Shown piece by piece: positions 1 to 5,770 of a stretch of 6,924 nt of DNA (within the stretch, counting starts at the first letter, position 1; every line of letters starts with the position of its first letter). A program made the translations under genes and the position numbers. The stretch covers positions 1-6,924 of the forward strand of contig CAZTWC010000149.1 of the NCBI GenBank assembly GCA_964617105.1. Reading direction: 5' to 3'. Below the pieces are notes generated by a model. It searched no databases. It had not been told where the DNA came from and was given only the letters and a program-made list of their open reading frames with translations. The stretch is from CAZTWC01 sp964617105 [NCBI: uncultured Myxococcia bacterium]. GTDB taxonomy: Bacteria > CAZTWC01.

Positions 1-218
1 AAATAGGTAGCCTGCATGGTATTTTGATTTACCCGAATATTCTGGGCCATAGGGAATTCCATCACCCCGGGATAATGAGGCATGGAGTGGTTAAAATAGT
101 TTTCTGCCGGACTGATAAATCTCCTGGCCCTGGTGGGATGGGAGACCATGATGGCGGCAACGATAATTGCCATGGCCATTGCCAGTGATAAAACCATTTT
201 GAAGATCTTTTTACACAT
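1..218 (-). CDS. Small exported protein of unknown function, 5' part only
   Basis: An open frame starts at an ATG (218-216) and runs off the window at base 1, giving 72 complete codons. It opens MCKKIFKMVLSLAMAMAIIV. A basic N-terminus (K3, K4, K7) precedes a hydrophobic stretch at about residues 8-26, which fits a signal peptide or membrane anchor. A short basic patch follows (R30, R32, R33), then a polar region rich in Asn, Met, His and Pro. I recognise no domain in the visible part. It lies 21 nt after the stop of the preceding TadE-like gene on the same strand, with a weak AGGA ribosome site about 11 nt before the ATG, so it is probably the next gene of the same operon. Co-transcription suggests a role in the Tad machine or its envelope assembly, but that is inference. 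The C-terminal part is outside the window. Confidence 0.7.
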   Translation of the reverse strand, partial: MCKKIFKMVLSLAMAMAIIVAAIMVSHPTRARRFISPAENYFNHSMPHYPGVMEFPMAQNIRVNQNTMQATY

Positions 219-239
219 TAAATTAGTATCCTGTTTCAA

Positions 240-1364
240 CTACTTATATTGACAGGGTCTCTTGCCAGACTTTTTGCAGCCCATAAAATACTTACCCCTT
301 TTCATAAAGGTCTGGTAATATTTGGAACTCTCCCGGCGAACATCTACCCGCATGGGGGAGGTGTCAAACTTGCTCCGGCCGCCGTCTACTGGCAAAGTAA
401 CCATTCCACTGTCTGGATCTCCACGGTAGTTGAGAGAAACCATCCTGGTGCTAATGGGAGACTGGAAGTTGAAAAACTCTTTTTGGAGAACTTTCAGCAT
501 ACTGTCGATGCGGTTGATATATCGTCCCATGCCCAAAAAAGCCATCCGGTTTACTTGTTTAAAGTAAGGGGGATCTCCGCCACTGCTGTGGATAACACCC
601 GGCAATTTAATATCTCTGCCGTCATTGAGGTGCCAGTCGTCAGCCAGTAAAAAATTGAAGCCCCAGACGCCAATATGTTTATGATTTGACTGCAAATGTT
701 TTTGACCATAAAAACTCTGCAGAAAATTGGTGGGAATCAATTTGTTTTTAAGTCCAATTCGAGCCACACTGACCACCATCCCACTGGAGTTGAAGCCAAA
801 TTTACCCAATATTCCTCTGGAACCGCTATCATAATCGGTCATCACACTGCCAGGAGTAAAAGAACTACCACCGTTTGAGCTCATACTGCCCAGGGCTTTT
901 ATCGCTTTACCACTGATATTGGAAGATAAACTTAATCCCATAGGCATACTAAACTGCAAACCGGTTGCATAAACCTTGCCGCTGGCCAAACCCTGGTAAG
1001 GATTAATCAGGTTCAATAAAATATTCATCGAAGAGGTGGTATTGGTGGAATCGAGATTTTGAAAACGTTTGTTCTGATCTTGGGTAATTTTTTTCCAGCT
1101 GTTAAAAAACAACCGGCCATGCTGGCCTTGATCATAGTCGGACAACTGGTTGGCGGTATATTCCCAGGCGCCAAACCTGGCCATCTCCTCCACCTTAAAA
1201 CGGATCTGGAGAATATCTGTAAAAAAAATAGAGTAAAGAGTAATAGAGGTGATCAGCGGAACCACCAGGGCCATCTCGGTAATGGAAGAACCTGCCTCTT
1301 TTTTTAAGAACGAAAAGAATTCTCGGCATTTTAATGCCGGGTTGACAAATGATCTGACTTCCAT
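240..1364 (-). CDS. TadE-like minor prepilin / pilus assembly protein (long form)
   Basis: This is a probable class III prepilin-like protein of a Tad/Flp system, 374 aa from the ATG at 1364. The N-terminus is basic (K21, K22) and is followed by the processing-type motif EAGSSITEMALVVPLI. Gly25 is the -1 residue and Glu30 the +5 residue of the mature form, and a hydrophobic helix covers about residues 31-50. The following ARFGAWEYTA segment is typical of the TadE helix end. The rest is predicted periplasmic. It has a Gly/Ser-rich stretch (about 150-185), a DDWHLNDG segment near 242-249 and a basic C-terminus with Cys363 and Cys371. TadE proteins are commonly 150-200 aa, so this has a large extra C-terminal domain I cannot name. 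Start choice: a TTG at 1373, two bases after the previous stop, is also in frame and would add three residues. I prefer the ATG because GGAC lies just upstream of it. The gene almost abuts the TadG-like gene before it, implying one transcript. Confidence 0.85.
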   Translation of the reverse strand: MEVRSFVNPALKCREFFSFLKKEAGSSITEMALVVPLITSITLYSIFFTDILQIRFKVEEMARFGAWEYTANQLSDYDQGQHGRLFFNSWKKITQDQNKRFQNLDSTNTTSSMNILLNLINPYQGLASGKVYATGLQFSMPMGLSLSSNISGKAIKALGSMSSNGGSSFTPGSVMTDYDSGSRGILGKFGFNSSGMVVSVARIGLKNKLIPTNFLQSFYGQKHLQSNHKHIGVWGFNFLLADDWHLNDGRDIKLPGVIHSSGGDPPYFKQVNRMAFLGMGRYINRIDSMLKVLQKEFFNFQSPISTRMVSLNYRGDPDSGMVTLPVDGGRSKFDTSPMRVDVRRESSKYYQTFMKRGKYFMGCKKSGKRPCQYK

Positions 1365-1375
1365 TCTGTCCAACT

Positions 1376-3130
1376 TTAATGAGTTATAATATTATCCAAT
1401 ACAAAACGGCTAAAACCAGAGGGCAATCCCGCCACCATATTTAAAACCTGGCTTATAGTATCTCCAATGGGAGCCAGCCTGGAGCGCCAGAAGGGGTTAA
1501 AAAAGTTGGGCGCCTCCTGCCAATTGCCCGGACGGTGATAATAGACCATTGCCCGGCTGATAGCGTTTACCCCCTTGAAAATATTTTGATTAGCCAATCC
1601 TTGGCGGCCGGTGGTCATATCCAGGGAACTGCTGCCAGTGGAATCGCTATACTTGATCTGCATGGTAAAAGCCTTCTTTAGCCGCTTGGGGGAGCGATTG
1701 AGCCAGATATAGACACTGGGCTGGCCAAAATTTTTATTCGGATCAGGATTGGGTTTAAACTTTAAATAGGGGGCAATGCCGTGCCAGGGATGATTATGGG
1801 CATCACCGGCACACTTATAATGAGCCTTCTTCTCATTGCAGCCGCTACAGCAGGAGGACATACCTTTGATACATAAAAAGCCCCTGCACTTAAAACATAA
1901 ACAGGGAATAATTATGCCAACACATCTCCCTTTGCCCCATTTATCAAAGCGGCAGTGTTCACCCTGGCCATCGGGCGCTGCCTTGACGCTAACGGCATCC
2001 CCTTTGGTTTCTGCTCTCCTGCTTATTCTGGTAACAAAAAGGATCAATCTCATAAATATATTTCCGTATTTTAATTTTAACGTATCATCAGCCGCCATCT
2101 GGGAACCATCGTGCATATAAACTCCAGAAGCGTCATTTTTTCGAATACAATTGTGGATATTGCCAGCGCAGGTTGAACTTCGAGTGACCATTTTGGTCTG
2201 CCCTTTCTTTTCAATCTTAATGCTGCCACTAAACGGATTATTTATAATTTTCTTCATCTTCTGAGAGAGGGTTCGGGAAGTGAGAAACTCGTTGTACCGA
2301 GTGGCATTGGCTATTTCAGCCATCAAACGCTGGGCTCTTTTTACTCCCGGGTCACTGCTTTTCATCCCGGGCAATTTTGGTACCGGTGTTATGGGCGTTC
2401 CACCAGCCGGGTCAAAAATATTGTTCCAGGCAAACATGTTTAGCGCCAGGGTCAAGTAACTGGTTTTGTCCATATCCAGACCTGGATCTTTTTTAAGATA
2501 TTTTTTAGCAATGGTATTTATCAATTCCAACCCAATCAATGAAGTGGCAACCTGAGCAACCACAGCCTCCAGCATTGCTATCTGCGAAGCCCACATAGCC
2601 CAATTGATATAATAGAGCGCAGGTATCAGTATGCCTCCGATAAAAGCATCAAAAACATCAATAATCGCACCTATAGCACTAATAACTAGTTGTAAGGCCA
2701 GGGATATCTGGCTCAGTACCGGAGGTAGGGTCTGCCCTATGTATGGTATGGCAGAGCAAATGTACTTAGTGCATTTGCAGGTATTGCACAGCACATTGAG
2801 ATTGTGGAAGAACTCGGACATCACCGCCATTCCCGCCTCTAAAAACATCATAAAAGAAAGGTAGGTTTGGAAAGACATCATGGAAACATAGTGAAAAACC
2901 TGAGCCCGGTTGACAAAAGAGATATAGTTGAGCGCCCTGGCCTGCAGAGTGGACGTGGAATAGGCTACACTGTCAGCCATATTCTGCAATTTGATCTTCT
3001 GGTAAACTGCGTCACCGATATTGATGGTCGCCAGAACCCCCAGGGTCATAACCAATAGGCCCAGGGCAGCTAGAATAATAGCCTGTCCATGTTCATTGCT
3101 CATCATTTTTCTGAGAAGAAAAAAGGCCAT
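1376..3130 (-). CDS. TadG-like Flp pilus assembly protein with cysteine-rich insertion
   Basis: A 584-aa protein with a Tad-type N-terminus: a short basic leader, then HGQAIILAALGLLVMTLGVL with Gly15 as the likely cleavage or boundary residue, and a membrane helix at about 17-37. The segment after it (NIGDAVYQKIKLQNMADSVA) is characteristic of TadG-like proteins (Pfam Putative Flp pilus-assembly TadE/G-like). The usual +5 Glu is Leu20, so processing by the prepilin peptidase is uncertain. Long hydrophobic helices follow at about 82-105 and 137-205. The C-terminal part contains YYHRPGNWQEAPNFFNPFWR (531-550), a conserved-looking Trp/Pro-rich end. There are 16 cysteines: C115, C118, C120, C125; C321 and C328; and ten between 393 and 440. 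Such cysteine clusters are unusual for TadG. TadG proteins are envelope proteins proposed to support pilus assembly or anchoring. The start has a GGAAG ribosome site about 10 nt upstream. An internal ATG at codon 9 is less likely because no Shine-Dalgarno precedes it. Confidence 0.87.
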   Translation of the reverse strand: MAFFLLRKMMSNEHGQAIILAALGLLVMTLGVLATINIGDAVYQKIKLQNMADSVAYSTSTLQARALNYISFVNRAQVFHYVSMMSFQTYLSFMMFLEAGMAVMSEFFHNLNVLCNTCKCTKYICSAIPYIGQTLPPVLSQISLALQLVISAIGAIIDVFDAFIGGILIPALYYINWAMWASQIAMLEAVVAQVATSLIGLELINTIAKKYLKKDPGLDMDKTSYLTLALNMFAWNNIFDPAGGTPITPVPKLPGMKSSDPGVKRAQRLMAEIANATRYNEFLTSRTLSQKMKKIINNPFSGSIKIEKKGQTKMVTRSSTCAGNIHNCIRKNDASGVYMHDGSQMAADDTLKLKYGNIFMRLILFVTRISRRAETKGDAVSVKAAPDGQGEHCRFDKWGKGRCVGIIIPCLCFKCRGFLCIKGMSSCCSGCNEKKAHYKCAGDAHNHPWHGIAPYLKFKPNPDPNKNFGQPSVYIWLNRSPKRLKKAFTMQIKYSDSTGSSSLDMTTGRQGLANQNIFKGVNAISRAMVYYHRPGNWQEAPNFFNPFWRSRLAPIGDTISQVLNMVAGLPSGFSRFVLDNIITH

Positions 3131-3206
3131 TTTTGAGTTTTCTTCCTTTCCTTTGTCTTTGCCAATCCAGGCAAATTTGTGCCAGGTATCTTTATTCTTT
3201 ACCCAA

Positions 3207-4064
3207 TCAAGGCAAATTACGCTTATACAAATTGGACTGCATTCGCATAGTGTAGGTGGCCTCCAGAGGCATTACATAAATTTTGGCGGTTCGGGCCAAC
3301 AGCCGATATATCCCTAGTTGCCTGCCATCTTCTCTTCCGCCAATTACAGCCTTGGTTGCCACCATGGTATCTATATACTTCTGCCGCTCTTTCCCTTTAA
3401 GGGTATAATTGGAAAACCCGAGTCCCATTTTAGCTTCCGGCGCATGGAGCCATCCAGTGAGGGTTACCCCAACCCGATAGGCTACCCAGGAGGTATGTAT
3501 TAACCAGTTCGCCAAAGGAATACGCATAATATAAAGGTATCTCACCCTGATGGAGAGGCGATTGGCATCGGCATTGGCGGGGTCGTCAAAATCCATCTCT
3601 TGCTGGCCGCCCAACATATCTTTTTTGGGATGAACAACCTCCACCTTTATAAAAGCCACATCTGGAATATATTTCCCAATCTTAATTTGATATTTGGTTA
3701 AAAATTTAGCCAGGGAGGCGGTGCCTTTGTCTATCAAGTTGGTAGCTTGAGTGATCACTTTAACCTTGGCCCAGGTTTTAAAAAATTCCTCCATAGTGTC
3801 GCTGCGGGCAAAAGTTGGCACCAGCGAAACCAACGCCGCATTTAGCATTACGTTTGGATCAGCATTGTTTACAACTCCAGCCCGGGCAGCGTTGAAGGCA
3901 GCGTATTCCATCATCATTTTGGCCTGCTGCACCATGGTTAACTGGATTGTGCAAAGGATAATCACCACCATCATGGGGATCACTATGGCGGCCTCCACAA
4001 TGGCCTGACCCGCTTGATCTTCCTTTAGTTTGCTGACAGCGACACATCCGGATTTGACAACCAT
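3207..4064 (-). CDS. TadE-like minor prepilin / pilus assembly protein, first gene of the operon
   Basis: A 285-aa protein with a clear TadE signature. The basic leader ends DQAGQAIVEAAIVIP, with Gly19 at -1 and Glu24 at +5 relative to the predicted prepilin-peptidase cut, then a hydrophobic helix (about 22-43). The conserved amphipathic continuation AKMMMEYAAFNAARAGVVN is the family hallmark. The remaining ~220 residues are predicted periplasmic and include a hydrophobic patch near 175-205 (YIMRIPLANW) and a basic C-terminus. In studied Tad systems TadE and TadF are processed minor pilins needed for Flp pilus biogenesis. The same role is inferred here, on the outer face of the inner membrane or in the pilus. 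The ATG at 4064 is preceded by GGGATTAAG (GGGA, 5-nt spacing), and a sigma70-like promoter lies about 80 nt upstream. It is the promoter-proximal gene of the leftward operon and is 76 nt from the next gene. It is longer than an average TadE. Confidence 0.9.
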   Translation of the reverse strand: MVVKSGCVAVSKLKEDQAGQAIVEAAIVIPMMVVIILCTIQLTMVQQAKMMMEYAAFNAARAGVVNNADPNVMLNAALVSLVPTFARSDTMEEFFKTWAKVKVITQATNLIDKGTASLAKFLTKYQIKIGKYIPDVAFIKVEVVHPKKDMLGGQQEMDFDDPANADANRLSIRVRYLYIMRIPLANWLIHTSWVAYRVGVTLTGWLHAPEAKMGLGFSNYTLKGKERQKYIDTMVATKAVIGGREDGRQLGIYRLLARTAKIYVMPLEATYTMRMQSNLYKRNLP

Positions 4065-4073
4065 CTTAATCCC
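4065..4073 (-). promoter_or_regulatory. Ribosome binding site of the first TadE-like gene
   Basis: On the minus strand GGGATTAAG directly precedes the ATG at 4064, placing GGGA five bases from the start. This is the best Shine-Dalgarno match of the leftward operon and supports this start codon. Confidence 0.55.
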
Positions 4074-4142
4074 AAAATACCCTTATTCTGATAAAACCAT
4101 TTCACCAAGTTAAATTATTAGAAACTACTATATATGTTAACA

Positions 4143-4171
4143 ATTTTAACCAAAAATGCCAATTAATTCAA
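4143..4171 (-). promoter_or_regulatory. Predicted sigma70-like promoter of the tad-type operon
   Basis: Read on the minus strand, TTGAAT (4171-4166) and TAAAAT (4148-4143) are separated by exactly 17 bases. Against TTGACA/TATAAT the -35 box matches 4 of 6 and the -10 box 5 of 6. Transcription would begin near 4136, giving a leader of about 70 nt before the ATG at 4064. The -10 box lies inside a small inverted repeat, GTTAA-N5-TTAAC (4136-4150), which could be an operator, although the region is AT-rich and this may be chance. This is the only well-spaced pair I found upstream of the operon. Confidence 0.5.
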
Positions 4172-4266
4172 TCGGGCAAAGTGCTAATAAGGCGGTATTT
4201 TGCTCACAATCTAAAAATTCACCCCATCCAATGGCGATTTACCAACCAGGCTACTTGGGTTGGCTT

Positions 4267-4333
4267 CGAGGTTGAAAAATGGCATGAGTCAGAATGCCCA
4301 GATGGACCACGAGGTTGAAATTTGCCACAAGTC
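4267..4333. repeat. Imperfect direct repeat pair, 43-bp period
   Basis: Two 24-bp copies lie at 4267-4290 and 4310-4333. The first 11 bases, CGAGGTTGAAA, are identical, and 19 of 24 positions match overall, including a shared AGTC end. The period of 43 bp is close to four DNA helical turns. The downstream copy ends 22 bp before the -35 box of the predicted rightward promoter. This is the layout of tandem activator sites, but no regulator is identified, and it could instead be a degenerate duplication. Confidence 0.45.
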
Positions 4334-4355
4334 GAAAGGCTCTATACAGAAAACT

Positions 4356-4384
4356 TTGATTGTTAAAGAAAAAATTGCTACTAT
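4356..4384 (+). promoter_or_regulatory. Predicted sigma70-like promoter of the lipoprotein/YfhO-like operon
   Basis: TTGATT (4356-4361) and TACTAT (4379-4384) are separated by 17 bases, matching the consensus at 4 of 6 positions in each box, with an A-rich spacer. Transcription would start near 4391 and leave a leader of roughly 98 nt before the ATG at 4489. That leader contains the palindrome at 4449-4468. The moderate box matches would suit a promoter helped by an activator. Confidence 0.42.
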
Positions 4385-4448
4385 CACCATAATTATTTTT
4401 AACAAAGAAGGCAAACTTACTAATTACAACAACCACGTAGGTAAACAA

Positions 4449-4468
4449 CCCGGGATTTCAATCCCGGG
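4449..4468 (+). promoter_or_regulatory. GC-rich palindrome in the leader of the lipoprotein gene
   Basis: The 20 bases form a palindrome with 9-bp arms (CCCGGGATT and AATCCCGGG) around a TC centre. As RNA this gives an 8-bp stem with a UUCA loop. It is followed by AATTCTTTTC, a short interrupted T-run, and the lipoprotein ATG is 20 bases downstream. It could be a weak attenuator or terminator, a translation-control or mRNA-stability hairpin, or a protein-binding site. The T-run is too poor to call it a normal intrinsic terminator. Confidence 0.5.
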
Positions 4469-4488
4469 AATTCTTTTCAATCTTAAGC

Positions 4489-5271
4489 ATGGCATATCTC
4501 AATATAATAAATCGGAGCAATCTCACCAGAATCATGTTGATATTGCTAACAATAATTATCATCTCTTCCCTGTTTGGTTGCAAAAACAAAAATACCAACG
4601 GCAATCTCACCTTCAAACGCTTACCCGTTTATGTGGCTAAAAAAATCTCCAATCCCCCTAATATCGATGGGATTTTGGATGATATAATCTGGCAAGAGAC
4701 AAAGACCACTCCCCCTTTTGGAAACACCAATGGCCAGGGTTCGCCCACCTTTGAAACCAAAGCGGCCCTTATTTGGGATGACCAATTTTTATATGTTGCC
4801 TTTTGGTGTGAAGACCCTGATATATGGGCTCAGACTCATAAACACGATGATCCTATCTATAAGGAGGAGGTGGTGGAGATATTTCTCGATCCTGATGACA
4901 ACCAGGCCACCTATTTTGAGTTGGAGGTGAATCCTAACAACATTGTCTTTGACGCCTATTTTCCAACTTACCGGCAAAAGATGGACCTGGGTTGGAAAAG
5001 TAAGATGAAAAGTGCGGTAAAAATTGACGGTAAAATCAATGACCTCAGCCGCAGAGATAAGGGCTGGCAGGTTGAGGTGGCCATCCCCTTCTCCTCCTTC
5101 AAGCCGGTTATAGACGGCCCGCCCAATCCCGGAGACCAATGGCGGATGAATCTATTTCGCATAGAGCGTTCACGTCAGGGTGGAGGAACTCAGGCAGGGG
5201 CTTTTTCACCCCCAATTCGTCCCGATTTTCATAATCTTGACAAGATGGGATATTTAAGGTTCGAAGATTAA
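4489..5271 (+). CDS. Lipoprotein with CBM9/DOMON-like carbohydrate-binding domain
   Basis: A 260-aa protein with a lipoprotein signal: Arg9 and Arg14, a hydrophobic core (about 16-28), then SLFGC with Cys31 as the lipidation site. Residues about 55-260 match the carbohydrate-binding family 9-like fold. Visible elements are the opening IDGILDDIIWQE (59-70), the strand LYVAFWCEDPDIWA (101-114), EEVVEIFLDPDDN (126-138), YFELEVNPNNIVFDAYF (142-158), GWQVEVAIPFSSF (192-204) and GDQWRMNLFRIER (215-227). Family members bind sugars, often as parts of secreted or surface proteins. The ligand here is unknown. It should sit in the envelope, anchored by lipid. It heads the rightward operon, with 33 nt to the next gene. 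Start choice: no Shine-Dalgarno precedes ATG 4489. An in-frame ATG at 4534 (codon 16) also lacks one and would lose the basic residues needed by a signal peptide, so 4489 is kept. Confidence 0.85.
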   Translation: MAYLNIINRSNLTRIMLILLTIIIISSLFGCKNKNTNGNLTFKRLPVYVAKKISNPPNIDGILDDIIWQETKTTPPFGNTNGQGSPTFETKAALIWDDQFLYVAFWCEDPDIWAQTHKHDDPIYKEEVVEIFLDPDDNQATYFELEVNPNNIVFDAYFPTYRQKMDLGWKSKMKSAVKIDGKINDLSRRDKGWQVEVAIPFSSFKPVIDGPPNPGDQWRMNLFRIERSRQGGGTQAGAFSPPIRPDFHNLDKMGYLRFED

Positions 5272-5276
5272 GAAAT

Positions 5277-5296
5277 TTCCTTTTATTGGAAAGGAA
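5277..5296 (+). promoter_or_regulatory. Ribosome binding site inside a possible hairpin
   Basis: AAAGGAA (5290-5296) is a good Shine-Dalgarno sequence eight bases before the ATG at 5305. The complementary TTCCTTT lies at 5277-5283, so the two can pair over 7 bp with a 6-nt loop and hide the ribosome site. The stem has only two GC pairs and may open easily. It could couple translation to the upstream gene, whose stop is at 5271, or be chance in a polypurine/polypyrimidine stretch. Confidence 0.4.
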
Positions 5297-5304
5297 CCAT
5301 TGAC

Positions 5305-5745
5305 ATGAATAGAACCGAACTCCTTTATAATTTCCTAAAAAAACATCGGACCGTTATTCAACTGGCCCTATTGCTTATCCCTATTTTCTATTTTGCAAAT
5401 ATTATCCTGGAACTAACCAAAAATAGCCCCGAGCCTTTGGAGTACACAGACCATGCCCGGCGTTTTGGCATCGAAACCAAGAAACGGAAGGCTATCTTTC
5501 AACAATTGGTATTGGAATCCCCAAAATGGCAAAAAAGGTCAAAAAACCGTTTTCCAAACCTACGCTGGCGGCAGGAGGATGATTATCACTGGGCAGAGAA
5601 ACGATTTGTGCATCAACTGGCAAACCAGCACGGAATTCACTACAGCCAGGTCTATATGATTCTGGACGAAGGAACCAGAAACCATTGGCAAGGACCCGAC
5701 GGGAAGATGCTGCCGGTATCCACCGTACCCTTGCAAAAAAATTAA
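5305..5745 (+). CDS. Small single-pass membrane protein, unknown family
   Basis: A 146-aa protein that I do not recognise. A short N-terminus with K12, K13, H14 and R15 precedes one hydrophobic helix (about 17-35, VIQLALLLIPIFYFANIIL). A polar region of about 110 residues follows, which by the positive-inside rule should face the periplasm. That region is basic in its first half (KKRKAIF, WQKRSKNR), then rich in His, Trp and acidic residues (DDYHWAEKRFVHQL, RNHWQGPDG). It has no cysteine and no repeat. The ATG at 5305 has AAAGGAA eight bases upstream. The gene sits 33 nt after the CBM9-like lipoprotein and 25 nt before the YfhO-like gene on the same strand, so it is probably co-transcribed and may be an accessory of the membrane protein, an inference from position only. 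Codon use looks like its neighbours. Confidence 0.8.
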   Translation: MNRTELLYNFLKKHRTVIQLALLLIPIFYFANIILELTKNSPEPLEYTDHARRFGIETKKRKAIFQQLVLESPKWQKRSKNRFPNLRWRQEDDYHWAEKRFVHQLANQHGIHYSQVYMILDEGTRNHWQGPDGKMLPVSTVPLQKN

Positions 5746-5770
5746 GATTGAGATCCCTGGAACTTTAATC

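Larger units (their letters stand above)
4065..4488. other. Divergent intergenic region between the two arms
   Basis: This 424-bp gene-free stretch separates the leftward tad-type genes from the rightward lipoprotein operon. It holds a predicted promoter for each direction, a direct repeat of 43-bp period, a small inverted repeat CCAACC/GGTTGG (4242-4247 and 4258-4263) and a GC-rich palindrome at 4449-4468. Open frames crossing it (4260-4640 plus, 4251-4448 minus) lack family signals. The rightward one overlaps the lipoprotein gene by about 150 bases in another frame, so I do not call them genes. No tRNA or known riboswitch fold was recognised. Confidence 0.7.

Noticed and set aside
249-650. 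133-codon plus-strand open frame opposite the long TadE-like gene
   Set aside because: It is antisense to a gene with a clear family signature, and its protein shows no domain, signal or sensible composition. It is best explained as a shadow frame.
4136-4150. Inverted repeat GTTAA-N5-TTAAC over the leftward -10 box as an operator
   Set aside because: The arms are only 5 bp in a very AT-rich stretch and similar TTAA motifs occur nearby, so chance is likely. It is mentioned only with the promoter.
4242-4263. CCAACC/GGTTGG hairpin as a terminator
   Set aside because: The stem is 6 bp with a 10-nt loop and no T-run on either strand, and no gene ends here.
4281-4298. GGCAT/ATGCC inverted repeat between the direct repeat copies
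   Set aside because: Five-base arms with an 8-nt gap are too short to separate from chance.
4251-4448. Minus-strand open frame of 65 codons in the divergent region
   Set aside because: No start context, no family resemblance, and it spans the predicted rightward promoter and direct repeats.
4260-4640. Plus-strand open frame of 126 codons across the intergenic region
   Set aside because: It begins with TTG, has no good ribosome site, crosses the predicted promoter and palindrome, and overlaps the lipoprotein gene by about 150 bases in another frame. The lipoprotein frame has strong domain support.
4789-5139. 116-codon minus-strand open frame inside the lipoprotein gene
   Set aside because: It lies opposite the CBM9-like domain and shows no recognisable protein features.
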